From Rhodopirellula baltica SH 1 (GTDB lineage: Bacteria; Planctomycetota; Planctomycetia; Pirellulales; Pirellulaceae): a stretch of 64,000 nt of DNA. The translations under genes and the position numbers were made by a program. Numbering within the stretch: the first letter of the stretch is position 1; the number at the start of each line of letters is the position of its first letter. Shown piece by piece: positions 53,202-62,911 of the stretch. Location of the stretch: assembly GCF_000196115.1 (NCBI RefSeq), contig NC_005027.1, positions 4,526,001-4,590,000 of the forward strand, written 5' to 3'. Below the pieces are notes generated by a model. That model was not told where the DNA came from and searched no databases. It worked only from the letters and a program-made list of their open reading frames with translations.

Positions 53202-54950
53202 ATGATGCTTGAATTGCAAGGCATTCCCGTGTCACCGGGTGTCGCCATCGGCCCAGCCCTCGTGTTGGACGCTGATGGATACCGCATCCCGCGTTGCATC
53301 GTCCCGGCGTCTGACGTCGAGGATGAGTTCGCGCGTCTGCACACAGCGGTCGACTTGGTCAGCGCCCATCTGGAACACAGCCGGCTGGAAACCACTGCTA
53401 CCGCCGGTCGTTCTACCGGTGACATCTTCGCAGCCCAATTGCAGATGCTGCATGACCCGCGATTGCACTCGGAATTGCAACGCAGGATCGGCGAAGACCG
53501 CCAATCAGCCGCGTTTGCCGTCAGCGGAGTGCTGCACAATTACGCATCGGCTCTTCGCCGACTCGACAACCCGTTGCTGGCCGATCGAGCTCAGGACGTG
53601 CTGGACATCGAGCGACAACTGCTGATGCAACTCGGCGCTGTCACTCGCCAACCCCTGTCTGATCTCAGCGAACCTGTCATCGTGCTTTCGCACATGCTAA
53701 CGCCCAGCGAAACGGCCAACCTCGACCGCCGATTCGTCAAAGGATTCTGCACCGAAACCGGTGGTCCCGGCGGCCACACCGCGATCGTTGCAAAAGGCCT
53801 TGAAATCCCAGCCGTGGTTGGCATCGGTGACTTCCTGCATCAAATCGCTGGCTCCAACTGTGTGATCGTCGATGGCGACCGCGGGAAGCTGATTGTCGAT
53901 CCAGATGACGATGTTCTGGAAAACTACCGCGAAAGAGCGGAGTACCGGCGTTCCTTGGCGGTGCGGTTGGCGGAACTCAGCCAACTACCGGCCGAAACGA
54001 CTGACGGCGTTCGCATTCAACTCAACGCGAATATTGAATTTCCACACGAGACCGTGGCCTGCATCGATCGCGGTGCGGACGGAATCGGTCTTTATCGAAC
54101 TGAATTCTTGTACTTGTCTTCCGATGACGAACCATCTGAAGAAGACCATTACCAGGCGTACTCCGAAGTCGTTCAAAAGATGGACGGCCGCCCGGTTGTC
54201 ATCCGGACGCTCGACTTGGGTGCCGACAAAATGGGCCGTGGCAACATGGCTCATCGCGAAAACAATCCGTTTCTAGGATTGCGAAGCATCCGCTTGTCCC
54301 TTCGCAATCTCGACGTGTTCCGGCCACAGCTACGTGCTGTTCTACGAGCTGCGGTGCATGGCGACGTTCGCGTGATGTTCCCGCTGATCACCACGATCAA
54401 CGAGCTTCGACAGGCCCGCATGCTGCTGAACGTCGTCGCCGAAGACTTGCAGGAATCAGGCCTGCCGTACCGCAGCGACTTGCCCGTCGGAATGATGGTC
54501 GAAGTCCCGGCTGCGGTGATGATGTTGGAACACTTCGCCAGCGAAGTCGATTTCTTCAGCATCGGCACCAACGATTTAGCTCAGTACACATTGGCCGTCG
54601 ATCGAAGCAACGAATACGTCGCGGACCTCTATCAATCGAGCGACCCCGCAGTACTTCGATTGATTCAACACAGCATCGATGTGGCGGCAAAAAGCCAAAC
54701 GCCCGTGAGCGTTTGTGGCGAGATGAGCAGCAACCCTGGCCGCGCTCTGTTGTTGCTCGGCATGGGTGTTCGCAATCTCAGTGTGCCGCCGTCGGCGCTG
54801 CCTCGAGTGAAAAAAGTCATACGCAATGTTTCGATCGATCAATGCAAAGCGATTGCCGAACGCGTGATGAAACTGGAAGCCGCTCGCGACGTCGACCTGT
54901 ATCTGCTGGATCGCCTGTCCGACTTGGCTCCTGAATTGGTGATGCAATGA
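53202..54950 (+). CDS. ptsI: phosphoenolpyruvate-protein phosphotransferase (enzyme I)
   Basis: A 582-residue enzyme I that takes phosphate from PEP and passes it to HPr. The active-site His192 lies in TETGGPGGHTAIVAKGLEIP. Later motifs are GIGLYRTEFLYLSSDDEPSE, RTLDLGADKM, NPFLGLRSIRLSL, FFSIGTNDLAQYTLAVDR and the catalytic Cys in VSVCGEMSSNPGRALL. The in-frame start at 53130 adds 24 residues and is less likely than MMLELQ at 53202. The next gene overlaps its stop by 4 bases. Confidence 0.96.
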   Translation: MMLELQGIPVSPGVAIGPALVLDADGYRIPRCIVPASDVEDEFARLHTAVDLVSAHLEHSRLETTATAGRSTGDIFAAQLQMLHDPRLHSELQRRIGEDRQSAAFAVSGVLHNYASALRRLDNPLLADRAQDVLDIERQLLMQLGAVTRQPLSDLSEPVIVLSHMLTPSETANLDRRFVKGFCTETGGPGGHTAIVAKGLEIPAVVGIGDFLHQIAGSNCVIVDGDRGKLIVDPDDDVLENYRERAEYRRSLAVRLAELSQLPAETTDGVRIQLNANIEFPHETVACIDRGADGIGLYRTEFLYLSSDDEPSEEDHYQAYSEVVQKMDGRPVVIRTLDLGADKMGRGNMAHRENNPFLGLRSIRLSLRNLDVFRPQLRAVLRAAVHGDVRVMFPLITTINELRQARMLLNVVAEDLQESGLPYRSDLPVGMMVEVPAAVMMLEHFASEVDFFSIGTNDLAQYTLAVDRSNEYVADLYQSSDPAVLRLIQHSIDVAAKSQTPVSVCGEMSSNPGRALLLLGMGVRNLSVPPSALPRVKKVIRNVSIDQCKAIAERVMKLEAARDVDLYLLDRLSDLAPELVMQ

Positions 54951-55648
54951 GAACCCGGCCTTCTCGGCAATCACCCAATTTGCACCCCGCCGATCAACTG
55001 CGGGTCCGCTATCGCGTTCGTTTCGCGAAAACAGGGTTGCTGCGTTGGATCAGCCACCGCGACTTGGCTTTGTTGTTCGAACGCGTTGCACGACGAGTCG
55101 CCCTGCCCTTGTCGATGACCGAAGGCTTTCACCCGACACCACGAATTGCATTCCCATCGGCATTGCCACTCGGGATTGAAAGTCTCGATGAAGTGGCTGA
55201 AATCGACTTGTGCGAAGACATAGAAGCCGACGAACTGTTGCAGCGTCTCCGTGGCGATGAGCAACCCGGCCTCACGATTCATTCGGTTGAAAAGATTCCC
55301 GACGGCGTGAAGAAGGCTCGCATCGCGGCGACCCAATACACCGTTTCGCTGCCTGACGACTGGGACGAATCCAAACGCGAACAAGTCAACCAAAACATCG
55401 AAGCGTTGAAACAAAAAGAATCGGTCTCCGTCGAGCGGAAAGGCAAGACGGTCACCGCAATCGTGAAAGAACATTTGCCCACGATTGAACTCCAAGACAA
55501 CCAACTTTTTGCTCGTATGGTCCTAGCCGATGGAGCGTCGCTGAAAATGCAGGATCTCCTCGATCTGCTGGACCTGAGCGACTGGCCCGAACGCGGCGCG
55601 ACGATTGTTCGCACCGGCGTTGAACTCAAAGGGCCGAACCCGAATTGA
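54947..55648 (+). CDS. TIGR03936-like protein (DUF2344)
   Basis: A 233-residue protein. LRVRYRVRFAKTGLLRWISH, LALLFERVARRVALPLSMTE and GFHPTPRIAFPSALPLGIES are the family signature. In many bacteria this protein is paired with a radical SAM protein (TIGR03960) and sits before RNase E/G and ribosomal protein L21; here the radical SAM partner is missing next door, while RNase E/G follows. Function is unknown, perhaps tRNA or rRNA related. The start overlaps the ptsI stop (ATGA at 54947-54950). Confidence 0.9.
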   Translation: MRTRPSRQSPNLHPADQLRVRYRVRFAKTGLLRWISHRDLALLFERVARRVALPLSMTEGFHPTPRIAFPSALPLGIESLDEVAEIDLCEDIEADELLQRLRGDEQPGLTIHSVEKIPDGVKKARIAATQYTVSLPDDWDESKREQVNQNIEALKQKESVSVERKGKTVTAIVKEHLPTIELQDNQLFARMVLADGASLKMQDLLDLLDLSDWPERGATIVRTGVELKGPNPN

Positions 55649-55651
55649 ACG

Positions 55652-55666
55652 CTCCTGATTCAGGAG
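55652..55666. other. small palindrome in the rne leader
   Basis: CTCCTGAT/TCAGGAG, a perfect short palindrome just after the TIGR03936-like stop and about 95 bases before the rne start. It may be a processing or regulatory site. Confidence 0.3.
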
Positions 55667-55759
55667 CACCCACATACTTTCGTAACGTCGGCGTCCATTT
55701 GAATGTCCTTGTTGGCAATCACATCAAGCCGATTTCACACCGAAGAAAAGGTGACTTAG

Positions 55760-57364
55760 ATGAAACGTGAAATGCTGATCAACGTGCTTCAGCCCGAAGA
55801 AAGCCGTATCGCTGTGGTCGAGAACAATCGACTTGAAGAGCTATACGTCGAACGGAAGAGCGTTGAGAATTATTCAGGCAACATTTATCGCGGCAAGATC
55901 GTCAATCTCGAACCCAGCATCCAAGCGGCGTTTGTCGACTTTGGTGTAGGCCGAAATGGATTTTTGCACATCAGCGACATTGAACCGCAGTACTTCCGCC
56001 AAGGCGGTTACGATCCCGAAGAAATCATGCGGGAATCGGACGAGATGGCCGAGGCGGCAGCTCAACGAAATCGCGAATCCGGTCGTGGCAGCACACGCGT
56101 GTTCAAAGGCGGACGCCCTCGCAACAAACCACCTATCCAAGAGATCTTCAAACGCGGCGACGAAGTCTTGGTGCAAGTCATCAAGGAAGGCATCGGTAAC
56201 AAAGGGCCCACACTCAGCACTTACATCTCGATCCCGGGTCGTTACCTGGTGCTCATGCCCGCACTGTCGCGTGTTGGCGTCAGCCGAAAGATCGAGGACG
56301 AAGACGATCGCAAGCGTCTGAAAAAATGTTTGCTATCGCTGAGCCCACCAAAGGGCCTCGGTTTCATCGTCCGCACGGCAGGTGCCGGTCGCAGCGAAGA
56401 CGAACTGCAACGCGACATGGATTACTTGTTGCGACTATGGAAAGCGATCGTTCGCCGCGTTGAAAACACCACCGAACCCGGCGAGATCTATGAAGAAAGC
56501 GATCTCATCATTCGCACCATTCGCGATATCTACAGCGATGACATCGACCACATCTTGATCGATCAAAAAGAGTCCTACGAAAAGGCTCGTGACTTTTTAA
56601 AGATGGTCATGCCTCGCGTCGTTGATCGTTTGAAGTACTACGACGGGCCCGGACCACTGTTCCACAAATACAACTTGGAAGAGGAGATCGTGAAGATCAA
56701 CCAACGCCAGGTTGCTCTGCCCGACGGTGGATCCATTGTGATCGATCCGACGGAAGCCTTGGTGGCGATCGACGTCAACAGCGGCAACTTCCGTGGCAAC
56801 GCGTCGGCGGAAGAAAACGCATTCCGACTGAACATTGCCGCGGCCAAAGAAATTGCACGTCAGCTTCGCCTGCGTGACCTGGGCGGCGTGATCGTCAATG
56901 ACTTCATCGACATGCGAAAAGAGAGCTATCGGCGCAAGGTTGAGCGAGTCCTCCGTGATGCGATGGCCAATGACCGCGCCCGAACGAAGATTCTTCGAAC
57001 CAGCCCGTTTGGCTTGATCGAAATGACTCGCCAACGAATTCGCCCCAGCCTGAAACGAAGCATCTACAAAGACTGCCCATGTTGCGAAGGCCGCGGACTG
57101 GTCAAGACTCCCGAAAGCATGTCGATCGAAGTCGTCCGCATGCTGGCATTGGCGGTGAAGAACAAACACATCGTTCGAGTCACCGTTCGTGTCAACGATG
57201 AGGTTTCCGCTTTCTTGAACAACAAGAAACGCCGAACAGTCAGCGAGATGGAAGAATGCGGTAACATGACCGTTCAAATTCTCGGCAGCGAAGGATTGTT
57301 CCCGGAACACCTGGAAGTGGATTGCCGTGATGAGCACGGTGAACGCGTCGAAATCGACTCTTGA
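55760..57364 (+). CDS. rng: ribonuclease E/G
   Basis: A 534-residue endoribonuclease. The S1 domain is at about 35-130 (YSGNIYRGKIVNLEPSIQAA, FVDFGVGRNGFLHIS), with an insert of Arg/Gly-rich sequence. The catalytic Asp pair is Asp338 (ALVAIDVNSGNFRG) and Asp381 (VNDFIDMRKESYRRKVE), 43 residues apart as in E. coli RNase E. The zinc link is CPCC (439-442, in DCPCCEGRGLVKTPE). It lacks the long C-terminal scaffold of RNase E, so RNase G type is possible. It overlaps the next gene start by 4 bases if TTG is used. Confidence 0.95.
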   Translation: MKREMLINVLQPEESRIAVVENNRLEELYVERKSVENYSGNIYRGKIVNLEPSIQAAFVDFGVGRNGFLHISDIEPQYFRQGGYDPEEIMRESDEMAEAAAQRNRESGRGSTRVFKGGRPRNKPPIQEIFKRGDEVLVQVIKEGIGNKGPTLSTYISIPGRYLVLMPALSRVGVSRKIEDEDDRKRLKKCLLSLSPPKGLGFIVRTAGAGRSEDELQRDMDYLLRLWKAIVRRVENTTEPGEIYEESDLIIRTIRDIYSDDIDHILIDQKESYEKARDFLKMVMPRVVDRLKYYDGPGPLFHKYNLEEEIVKINQRQVALPDGGSIVIDPTEALVAIDVNSGNFRGNASAEENAFRLNIAAAKEIARQLRLRDLGGVIVNDFIDMRKESYRRKVERVLRDAMANDRARTKILRTSPFGLIEMTRQRIRPSLKRSIYKDCPCCEGRGLVKTPESMSIEVVRMLALAVKNKHIVRVTVRVNDEVSAFLNNKKRRTVSEMEECGNMTVQILGSEGLFPEHLEVDCRDEHGERVEIDS

Positions 57365-58935
57365 ACCCAATGCAAATTGATGTCAACGAAGCCCAATCGC
57401 GAATTCGTTTCGTGGTTGGGCTCTTTTCGCTACTGGTCGCTGCTTGGGGCATCCCAACCGATGCAGCAGCAGCAAACGATTCCCCGCCCAACATCCTGTT
57501 CATCCTCTGTGATGACCATCGATTTGATTGTCTAGGCGTTGCGGGGCATCCGTTTTTAGAAACGCCTCACATCGACACAATGGCTCGCGACGGCGCGATG
57601 CTCCGCCGAGCCTACGTGACGACGTCGCTTTGCTCACCCAGTCGTGCATCCATTTTGACCGGGCAGTACGCACACAATCATCGCGTGGTCGACAACTACC
57701 ATGCCGTCGACCCAAACCTGGTTTTCTTCCCCGAGTCATTGCAGGACGCCGGCTACCAAACCGCCTTCATTGGCAAGTGGCACATGGGTGGCGACATCGA
57801 CGACCCGCAACGTGGCTTTGACCACTGGGTCTCGTTCCGCGGTCAAGGAACTTATTGGCCCGACGGTCATGGCACGACTCGCGAAGTCCCACAAACCACC
57901 TACGACGGCTTCAACGTCAATGGAAAACGAGTTCCACAACGCGGCTACATCACGGATGAACTGACCGAATACTCGCTGGACTGGCTGAAGGGCCGTGATC
58001 CTAACAAACCGTTCTTTTTATACGTCAGCCACAAAGCGGTGCATGCAGATTTCGTTCCCGCCGATCGGCATCGCGGCCGATATGACAACGAAGCGTTGCC
58101 GATCGAGATCCCGACCGTCGAAGCGATGGATGCCGGCAACAAACCGATGTGGGTGCGCAACCAACGCAACAGTCGTCACGGGGTTGATTTTGGTTACAAC
58201 CTGCCTGGTTTCAGTCCAGAAGTTTACTACCGTCGCTACTGCGAATCCTTGTTGGCAGTGGACGATTCGGTTGGTCAGCTTCGCGAATTTCTGAAGCAGC
58301 AAGAACTCGATCAGAACACGATCGTCGTCTACATGGGCGACAATGGTTTTCAATTTGGCGATCACGGTCTGATCGACAAACGCACCGCTTACGAAGCCAG
58401 TGCCAAGGTACCTTTGCTGGTCGTCGCACCAGGCAAGATTCCTGCGGGCGTTCCATTTGACGGCTTAGTAGGCAACATCGACATCGCTCCCACACTGCTC
58501 GAAGCCGCCAATGCATCAGCGCCGAAGAACATCAATGGACAAAGCGTTTGGCAAGCTCTCTGTTCGTCGGACGCCTCGTCCCTGAACGATCGCACGCTGC
58601 TTTACGAGTATTACTGGGAACGAAACTACCCCCACACGCCGACGTTGCATGCCGTCATCGGCGGTCGATTCAAATACATCCGATGCCATGGATTGTGGGA
58701 TCGAGATGAACTTTATGACCTCGAATCAGACCCGGGCGAAATGCAAAACCTGATTGATGATTCCAGGTATGCTGATCGCGTCGAATCGTTGAACCAGCGA
58801 CTGTGGCAGCTACTGAAAAACAGCGCCGGCATGGAGATGCCTTTGTTGGAAGATCATGGCCCACGTTTTCCCCTTCGCGATAAAAACCAAGCTCCACAAG
58901 CCGCTTTCCCGAAAGAATACTTCTCGGAAAAGTGA
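57361..58935 (+). CDS. secreted Cys-type sulfatase
   Basis: A 524-residue sulfatase with a hydrophobic N-terminal segment (FVVGLFSLLVAAWGIPTDA, cleavage after AAAA). The catalytic Cys91, to be changed to formylglycine, lies in the canonical CxPxR motif TSLCSPSRASILTGQYA. Metal ligands are in NILFILCDDHRFDCLG and VYMGDNGFQFGDHG. The starts are TTG (57361, 4-base overlap with rng) or ATG (57370). It probably removes sulfate from an extracellular sulfated polysaccharide; the substrate is not known. Confidence 0.93.
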   Translation: MNPMQIDVNEAQSRIRFVVGLFSLLVAAWGIPTDAAAANDSPPNILFILCDDHRFDCLGVAGHPFLETPHIDTMARDGAMLRRAYVTTSLCSPSRASILTGQYAHNHRVVDNYHAVDPNLVFFPESLQDAGYQTAFIGKWHMGGDIDDPQRGFDHWVSFRGQGTYWPDGHGTTREVPQTTYDGFNVNGKRVPQRGYITDELTEYSLDWLKGRDPNKPFFLYVSHKAVHADFVPADRHRGRYDNEALPIEIPTVEAMDAGNKPMWVRNQRNSRHGVDFGYNLPGFSPEVYYRRYCESLLAVDDSVGQLREFLKQQELDQNTIVVYMGDNGFQFGDHGLIDKRTAYEASAKVPLLVVAPGKIPAGVPFDGLVGNIDIAPTLLEAANASAPKNINGQSVWQALCSSDASSLNDRTLLYEYYWERNYPHTPTLHAVIGGRFKYIRCHGLWDRDELYDLESDPGEMQNLIDDSRYADRVESLNQRLWQLLKNSAGMEMPLLEDHGPRFPLRDKNQAPQAAFPKEYFSEK

Positions 58936-58969
58936 CTCCCGCCTCCATCATGTCCCACCCCCACCAATC

Positions 58970-60307
58970 ATGAACGCTCCCCACCGCTTGCTGCTGGCGT
59001 TGCCAGTAATCTGTTTCACCCTGTTGTTTTGCGAACAAGCATTCGCCCAAGATGATCCGCTCAACGTTGTTGTCATTCTCAGCGATGACCAAGCGTGGAC
59101 GGATTACTCCTTCATGGGCCACCCTCACATCCAGACGCCCAACTTGGATCGGCTGGCAAAAGAGAGTCTGACTTTCACTCGAGGCTATTCGCCGGTCAGC
59201 CTTTGCCGTCCGTCGCTTGCCACGATCATCAGTGGACTCTACCCCCATCAACATGGAATTGTCGGAAATGATCCTCCATGGCCGGGCATGCAAAATGGCG
59301 ATCGCCGGCCAGCACACAACCAACCCGCGTACGTCCAAAACCGGATGGACTACCTGCAGCACGTGGACAAACTGGATTGCCATCCCGAGCTACTCGCTCC
59401 CCATGGCTACCGCAGTTTGCAAACCGGAAAATGGTGGGAAGGCAAACCGTCGCGTGCTGGCTTCACCGACGCGATGACCCATGGTGACTTCACCCGCGAC
59501 GGTCGCCATGGCGATGACGGCTTGAAGATCGGCCGAGAGGGATTGAAAGTCATCGACGACTTCCTGGCTGACACGCAATCCAAGAAACAACCTTTCTATT
59601 TGTGGTACGCACCGTTCTTGCCCCACACGCCACACAATCCGCCAGAACGTTTGCTAGCAAAATACCTAGACAAAACGGACTCGTTGCCGATGGCCAAGTA
59701 CTGGGCGATGTGCGAATGGTTCGACGAAACCTGTGGCGAGCTACTAGGTCTACTCGATAAACATTCGCTCGCCGAAAACACGCTCGTCGTTTACGTCACC
59801 GACAACGGTTGGATCAACCAAACCAACGCGAGTCGATATGCACCCCGCAGCAAACGCAGCCCCAACGAAGGCGGCACCCGCACGCCAATCATGTACCGTT
59901 TGCCTGGCGTGATCGAACCGCGGATGGATACAACGAATTTGGCATCCACCATCGATGTTGTTCCGACCACTCAAAAACTGCTTGGGTTCGAAGTCCCCGA
60001 AGGTTTGCCAGGAATTGACGTCTTGGATTCCGATGAGCTGGAACTGCGGGACGCAATCTATGGAGAGATCTTTGAACACGACATTCAGTCCATGAACGAT
60101 CCGTCTCCCAGTTTGCAGTACCGCTGGGTCATCCAAGGCGATTACAAGCTGATTGATCCATCAAAACGCATGTCAGATGAGTCACCCGAGCTCTACAATA
60201 TCGTGAACGATCCGCACGAGAATCAGAACCTGGCGGATCAACAGCCCGAGAAGGTCGAAACACTGCAATCCTTGTTGGATGAATGGTATTCACCGGACTC
60301 GGCGTGA
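58970..60307 (+). CDS. secreted sulfatase-like protein with noncanonical CRPSL motif
   Basis: A 445-residue protein with a signal peptide (MNAPHRLLLALPVICFTLLF, cleavage near AFAQ). The sulfatase plan is present: NVVVILSDDQAWTDYSFMGH, VSLCRPSLATIISGLYPHQH and VVYVTDNGWINQTNASRY. The catalytic-site motif is CRPSL (Cys79 to Leu83) instead of CxPxR, so recognition by a formylglycine-generating enzyme may differ. In-frame starts upstream (58856) lie inside the preceding sulfatase. It is 35 bases after it. Confidence 0.9.
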   Translation: MNAPHRLLLALPVICFTLLFCEQAFAQDDPLNVVVILSDDQAWTDYSFMGHPHIQTPNLDRLAKESLTFTRGYSPVSLCRPSLATIISGLYPHQHGIVGNDPPWPGMQNGDRRPAHNQPAYVQNRMDYLQHVDKLDCHPELLAPHGYRSLQTGKWWEGKPSRAGFTDAMTHGDFTRDGRHGDDGLKIGREGLKVIDDFLADTQSKKQPFYLWYAPFLPHTPHNPPERLLAKYLDKTDSLPMAKYWAMCEWFDETCGELLGLLDKHSLAENTLVVYVTDNGWINQTNASRYAPRSKRSPNEGGTRTPIMYRLPGVIEPRMDTTNLASTIDVVPTTQKLLGFEVPEGLPGIDVLDSDELELRDAIYGEIFEHDIQSMNDPSPSLQYRWVIQGDYKLIDPSKRMSDESPELYNIVNDPHENQNLADQQPEKVETLQSLLDEWYSPDSA

Positions 60308-60343
60308 TTCCTTGCATCACCCTCGGTCTTGAAAGATGATTTG

Positions 60344-62524
60344 ATGAAAGTTGGCAGTGGCGGTGGCTTTCGAGCAATTTGGTACACGTTCAAAAAAGGG
60401 CGTGAGACCGGCAGTGTTTGGAAGCTCTACAAAGCCATGCGGACTCGAAACTCTTGCAAGACCTGTGCGGTCGGCATGGGTGGTCAAAAAGGCGGCATGG
60501 TCAATGAAACGGGCTCGTTCCCCGAGGTCTGCAAGAAAAGCTTGCAGGCAATGGTCGCGGACATGCAGCCCGGGATCGAACCGCCATTTTGGAAAAAGAC
60601 TTCGATCGAACAACTCGCGGCGATGACACCCCGCGAATTGGAACACCTGGGCCGCCTCATTCACCCGGTTCGCTACCGGCAAGGTGACTCACACTACGAA
60701 ACGATCACCTGGGAAGAAGCCTTCGACACCATCGCTGGCAAACTAGCATCGCTGTCGCCTGAAGAAACGTTTTGGTACTTCAGCGGTCGCAGCAGCAATG
60801 AAGCCGGTTTCTTGCTGCAACTGCTCGCTCGCGTGTACGGCACCAACAACGTCAACAACTGCAGCTTCTATTGCCACCAAGCCAGTGGCGTCGGGTTGCA
60901 AAGCAGTGTTGGCAGTGGCACGGCAACCATTCAGCTCGAGGACCTCGAAAAGTCTGACTGCGTCTTTCTGATCGGCGGCAACCCCGCCAGCAATCACCCG
61001 AGATTGATGACCAGTTTGATGCATGTCCGCCGCCGTGGTGGAAAGGTCATTGTTATCAACCCGGTCGAAGAGACGGGATTGGTGACGTTCCGAATTCCAA
61101 GCGATCCGATCTCGTTGCTCAAAGGCACCAAGGTCGCGACGCACTACATCAAGCCGCACATTGGTGGCGACTTGGCGTTGTTGTGGGGCATTGCGAAATC
61201 GCTGCATGAGACCAACCAAATCGACCTGCCATTTCTGCAAACTCATTGCAATGGTCACGAAGACTACCTCGCCGCGTTGGACGCGTTTGAGTGGGAAGAA
61301 CTCGAACGCAAATCCGGCATCGACCGCTCTGAAATGGAATCCATCGCGGCTCTGTACGCCAAGAGCGAACGAGCGGTGTTCTCCTGGACGATGGGGATCA
61401 CCCATCATGCACACGGTGTTGAAAACGTTCAAGCAATCGCCAACCTCGCCATGTGCCGCGGGATGGTCGGACGCCCGGGCAGCGGGCTGATGCCAATTCG
61501 CGGGCACAGCAATGTGCAGGGCATCGGCAGTGTCGGCGTCACACCCAAATTGAAACAACAAATCTTCGATGCGTTGCAGGAACACTTTGGCGTGGAACTT
61601 CCCACAACCGAAGGTCTCGACACGCTCGCCTGCATGGAGGACGCCGCGTCAGGAAAGATCAAAGCCGGGTTCTGCTTGGGCGGCAACCTGTTTGGGTCCA
61701 ACCCGGATGCAACCTTCGCCGGCGAAGCTCTTTCGAATCTCGACCTCAACGTGATGATGAACACCACGATGAACACGGGACATGCTCACGGGCTCGCCAA
61801 AGAAACAATCATCTTGCCCGTCCTCGCTCGGGATGAAGAACCCGAACCGACCACGCAAGAATCCATGTTCAACTTTGTGCGTCTGAGCGACGGTGGTCCT
61901 CGACGATTGCCTGGACCTCGCAGCGAAGTCGAAATCATCGCGACACTGGGCGAACGTTTGCTACCAGATGCGAAGGGCATCGATTGGAAGCAAATGCATC
62001 ACACATCCACGATCCGAGATTGGATCGGAAGGGTTGTGCCTGGCTACGGAAAGATCGCCGCCATCGACAAGACCAAAGAAGAGTTCCAGATCGATGGGCG
62101 TACTTTCTACGAACCTCAATTTGGCACCAAAGATGGCCGAGCGGTTTTGCATTGCCACTCGATTCCGGATCTGAAAGGCACCGGCGAGAACGAACTGCGA
62201 TTGATGACGGTTCGCAGTGAGGGCCAGTTCAACACGGTCGTTTATGAAGAAGAGGATCTGTACCGCAACCAAGATCGCCGGGACATCATCCTAATGAACC
62301 CCGACGACCTGCAACGACTCGGGCTGACTCACGACCAACGCGTGACGGTGGAAAACGAAATCGGATCGATGCCCGGAATTCTGGCTCGTGGTTATGAGAA
62401 AATCCGTCCGGGCAATGCTTTGATGTATTACCCCGAGTCAAACGTTTTGGTCGCCCGTTATGCCGACCCGCAGAGCAAGACACCTGCTTTCAAAGGCGTT
62501 GTCGTCCGCGTCGTGGCTGGATGA
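60344..62524 (+). CDS. FdhF/YdeP-family molybdopterin oxidoreductase
   Basis: A 726-residue (731 if TTG at 60329 is used) molybdopterin oxidoreductase alpha subunit. The N-terminal FRAIWYTFKKGRETGSVWK and NSCKTCAVGMGGQKGGMVNE have the CxxC of the FdhF/YdeP group. Molybdopterin motifs include SNEAGFLLQLLARVYGTNNV, FLIGGNPASNHPRLMTSL and NTTMNTGHAHGLAKETIILP. No iron-sulfur ferredoxin domain precedes it. Substrate is unknown; formate dehydrogenase activity is not assured. It follows two sulfatases on the same strand. Confidence 0.9.
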   Translation: MKVGSGGGFRAIWYTFKKGRETGSVWKLYKAMRTRNSCKTCAVGMGGQKGGMVNETGSFPEVCKKSLQAMVADMQPGIEPPFWKKTSIEQLAAMTPRELEHLGRLIHPVRYRQGDSHYETITWEEAFDTIAGKLASLSPEETFWYFSGRSSNEAGFLLQLLARVYGTNNVNNCSFYCHQASGVGLQSSVGSGTATIQLEDLEKSDCVFLIGGNPASNHPRLMTSLMHVRRRGGKVIVINPVEETGLVTFRIPSDPISLLKGTKVATHYIKPHIGGDLALLWGIAKSLHETNQIDLPFLQTHCNGHEDYLAALDAFEWEELERKSGIDRSEMESIAALYAKSERAVFSWTMGITHHAHGVENVQAIANLAMCRGMVGRPGSGLMPIRGHSNVQGIGSVGVTPKLKQQIFDALQEHFGVELPTTEGLDTLACMEDAASGKIKAGFCLGGNLFGSNPDATFAGEALSNLDLNVMMNTTMNTGHAHGLAKETIILPVLARDEEPEPTTQESMFNFVRLSDGGPRRLPGPRSEVEIIATLGERLLPDAKGIDWKQMHHTSTIRDWIGRVVPGYGKIAAIDKTKEEFQIDGRTFYEPQFGTKDGRAVLHCHSIPDLKGTGENELRLMTVRSEGQFNTVVYEEEDLYRNQDRRDIILMNPDDLQRLGLTHDQRVTVENEIGSMPGILARGYEKIRPGNALMYYPESNVLVARYADPQSKTPAFKGVVVRVVAG

Positions 62525-62541
62525 AAACACCTTGAATTGAT

Positions 62542-62563
62542 GGCGGATCCGGCGATATCCGCC
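62542..62563 (+). terminator. hairpin after the FdhF/YdeP gene
   Basis: GGCGGAT (62542-62548) pairs with ATCCGCC (62557-62563) just after the stop at 62524, with no strong T run. A second palindrome GGAATT/AATTCC lies at 62587-62604. The rest of the gap to 62911 holds no gene I can support. Confidence 0.55.
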
Positions 62564-62911
62564 AACTTGCCGCTTGCTCTCGTAGCGGAATTTCACTGAA
62601 TTCCGGCTCCCCAATCGAAACCGCCCCAAAACGGCGTCCAATCCCACCCCCGCGACGCTTTGTCGCTTCTGCCGGTCGAAATCGGTTCCCCCAAGCGGTC
62701 CATCGACTTCGCGGTGAGAACAAATCGGGCTGCAGCAGCGTTTGAATAGTGATAGCAGCTAATCTGATCTTGGATTTGCGGGAAAATCGGTCACCATGAT
62801 GGATGCCGGATTTCAAAATGCATTCCTGTTGAAACGCCCCACTTCTGGCAGTTTCACGGCGTCCAATCACGGCTGCTCCCCGCCTCCCCCACTCTCTTCG
62901 TCATCCCACCT

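Noticed and set aside
53018-53539. Minus-strand 173-residue frame
   Set aside because: Largely antisense to ptsI.
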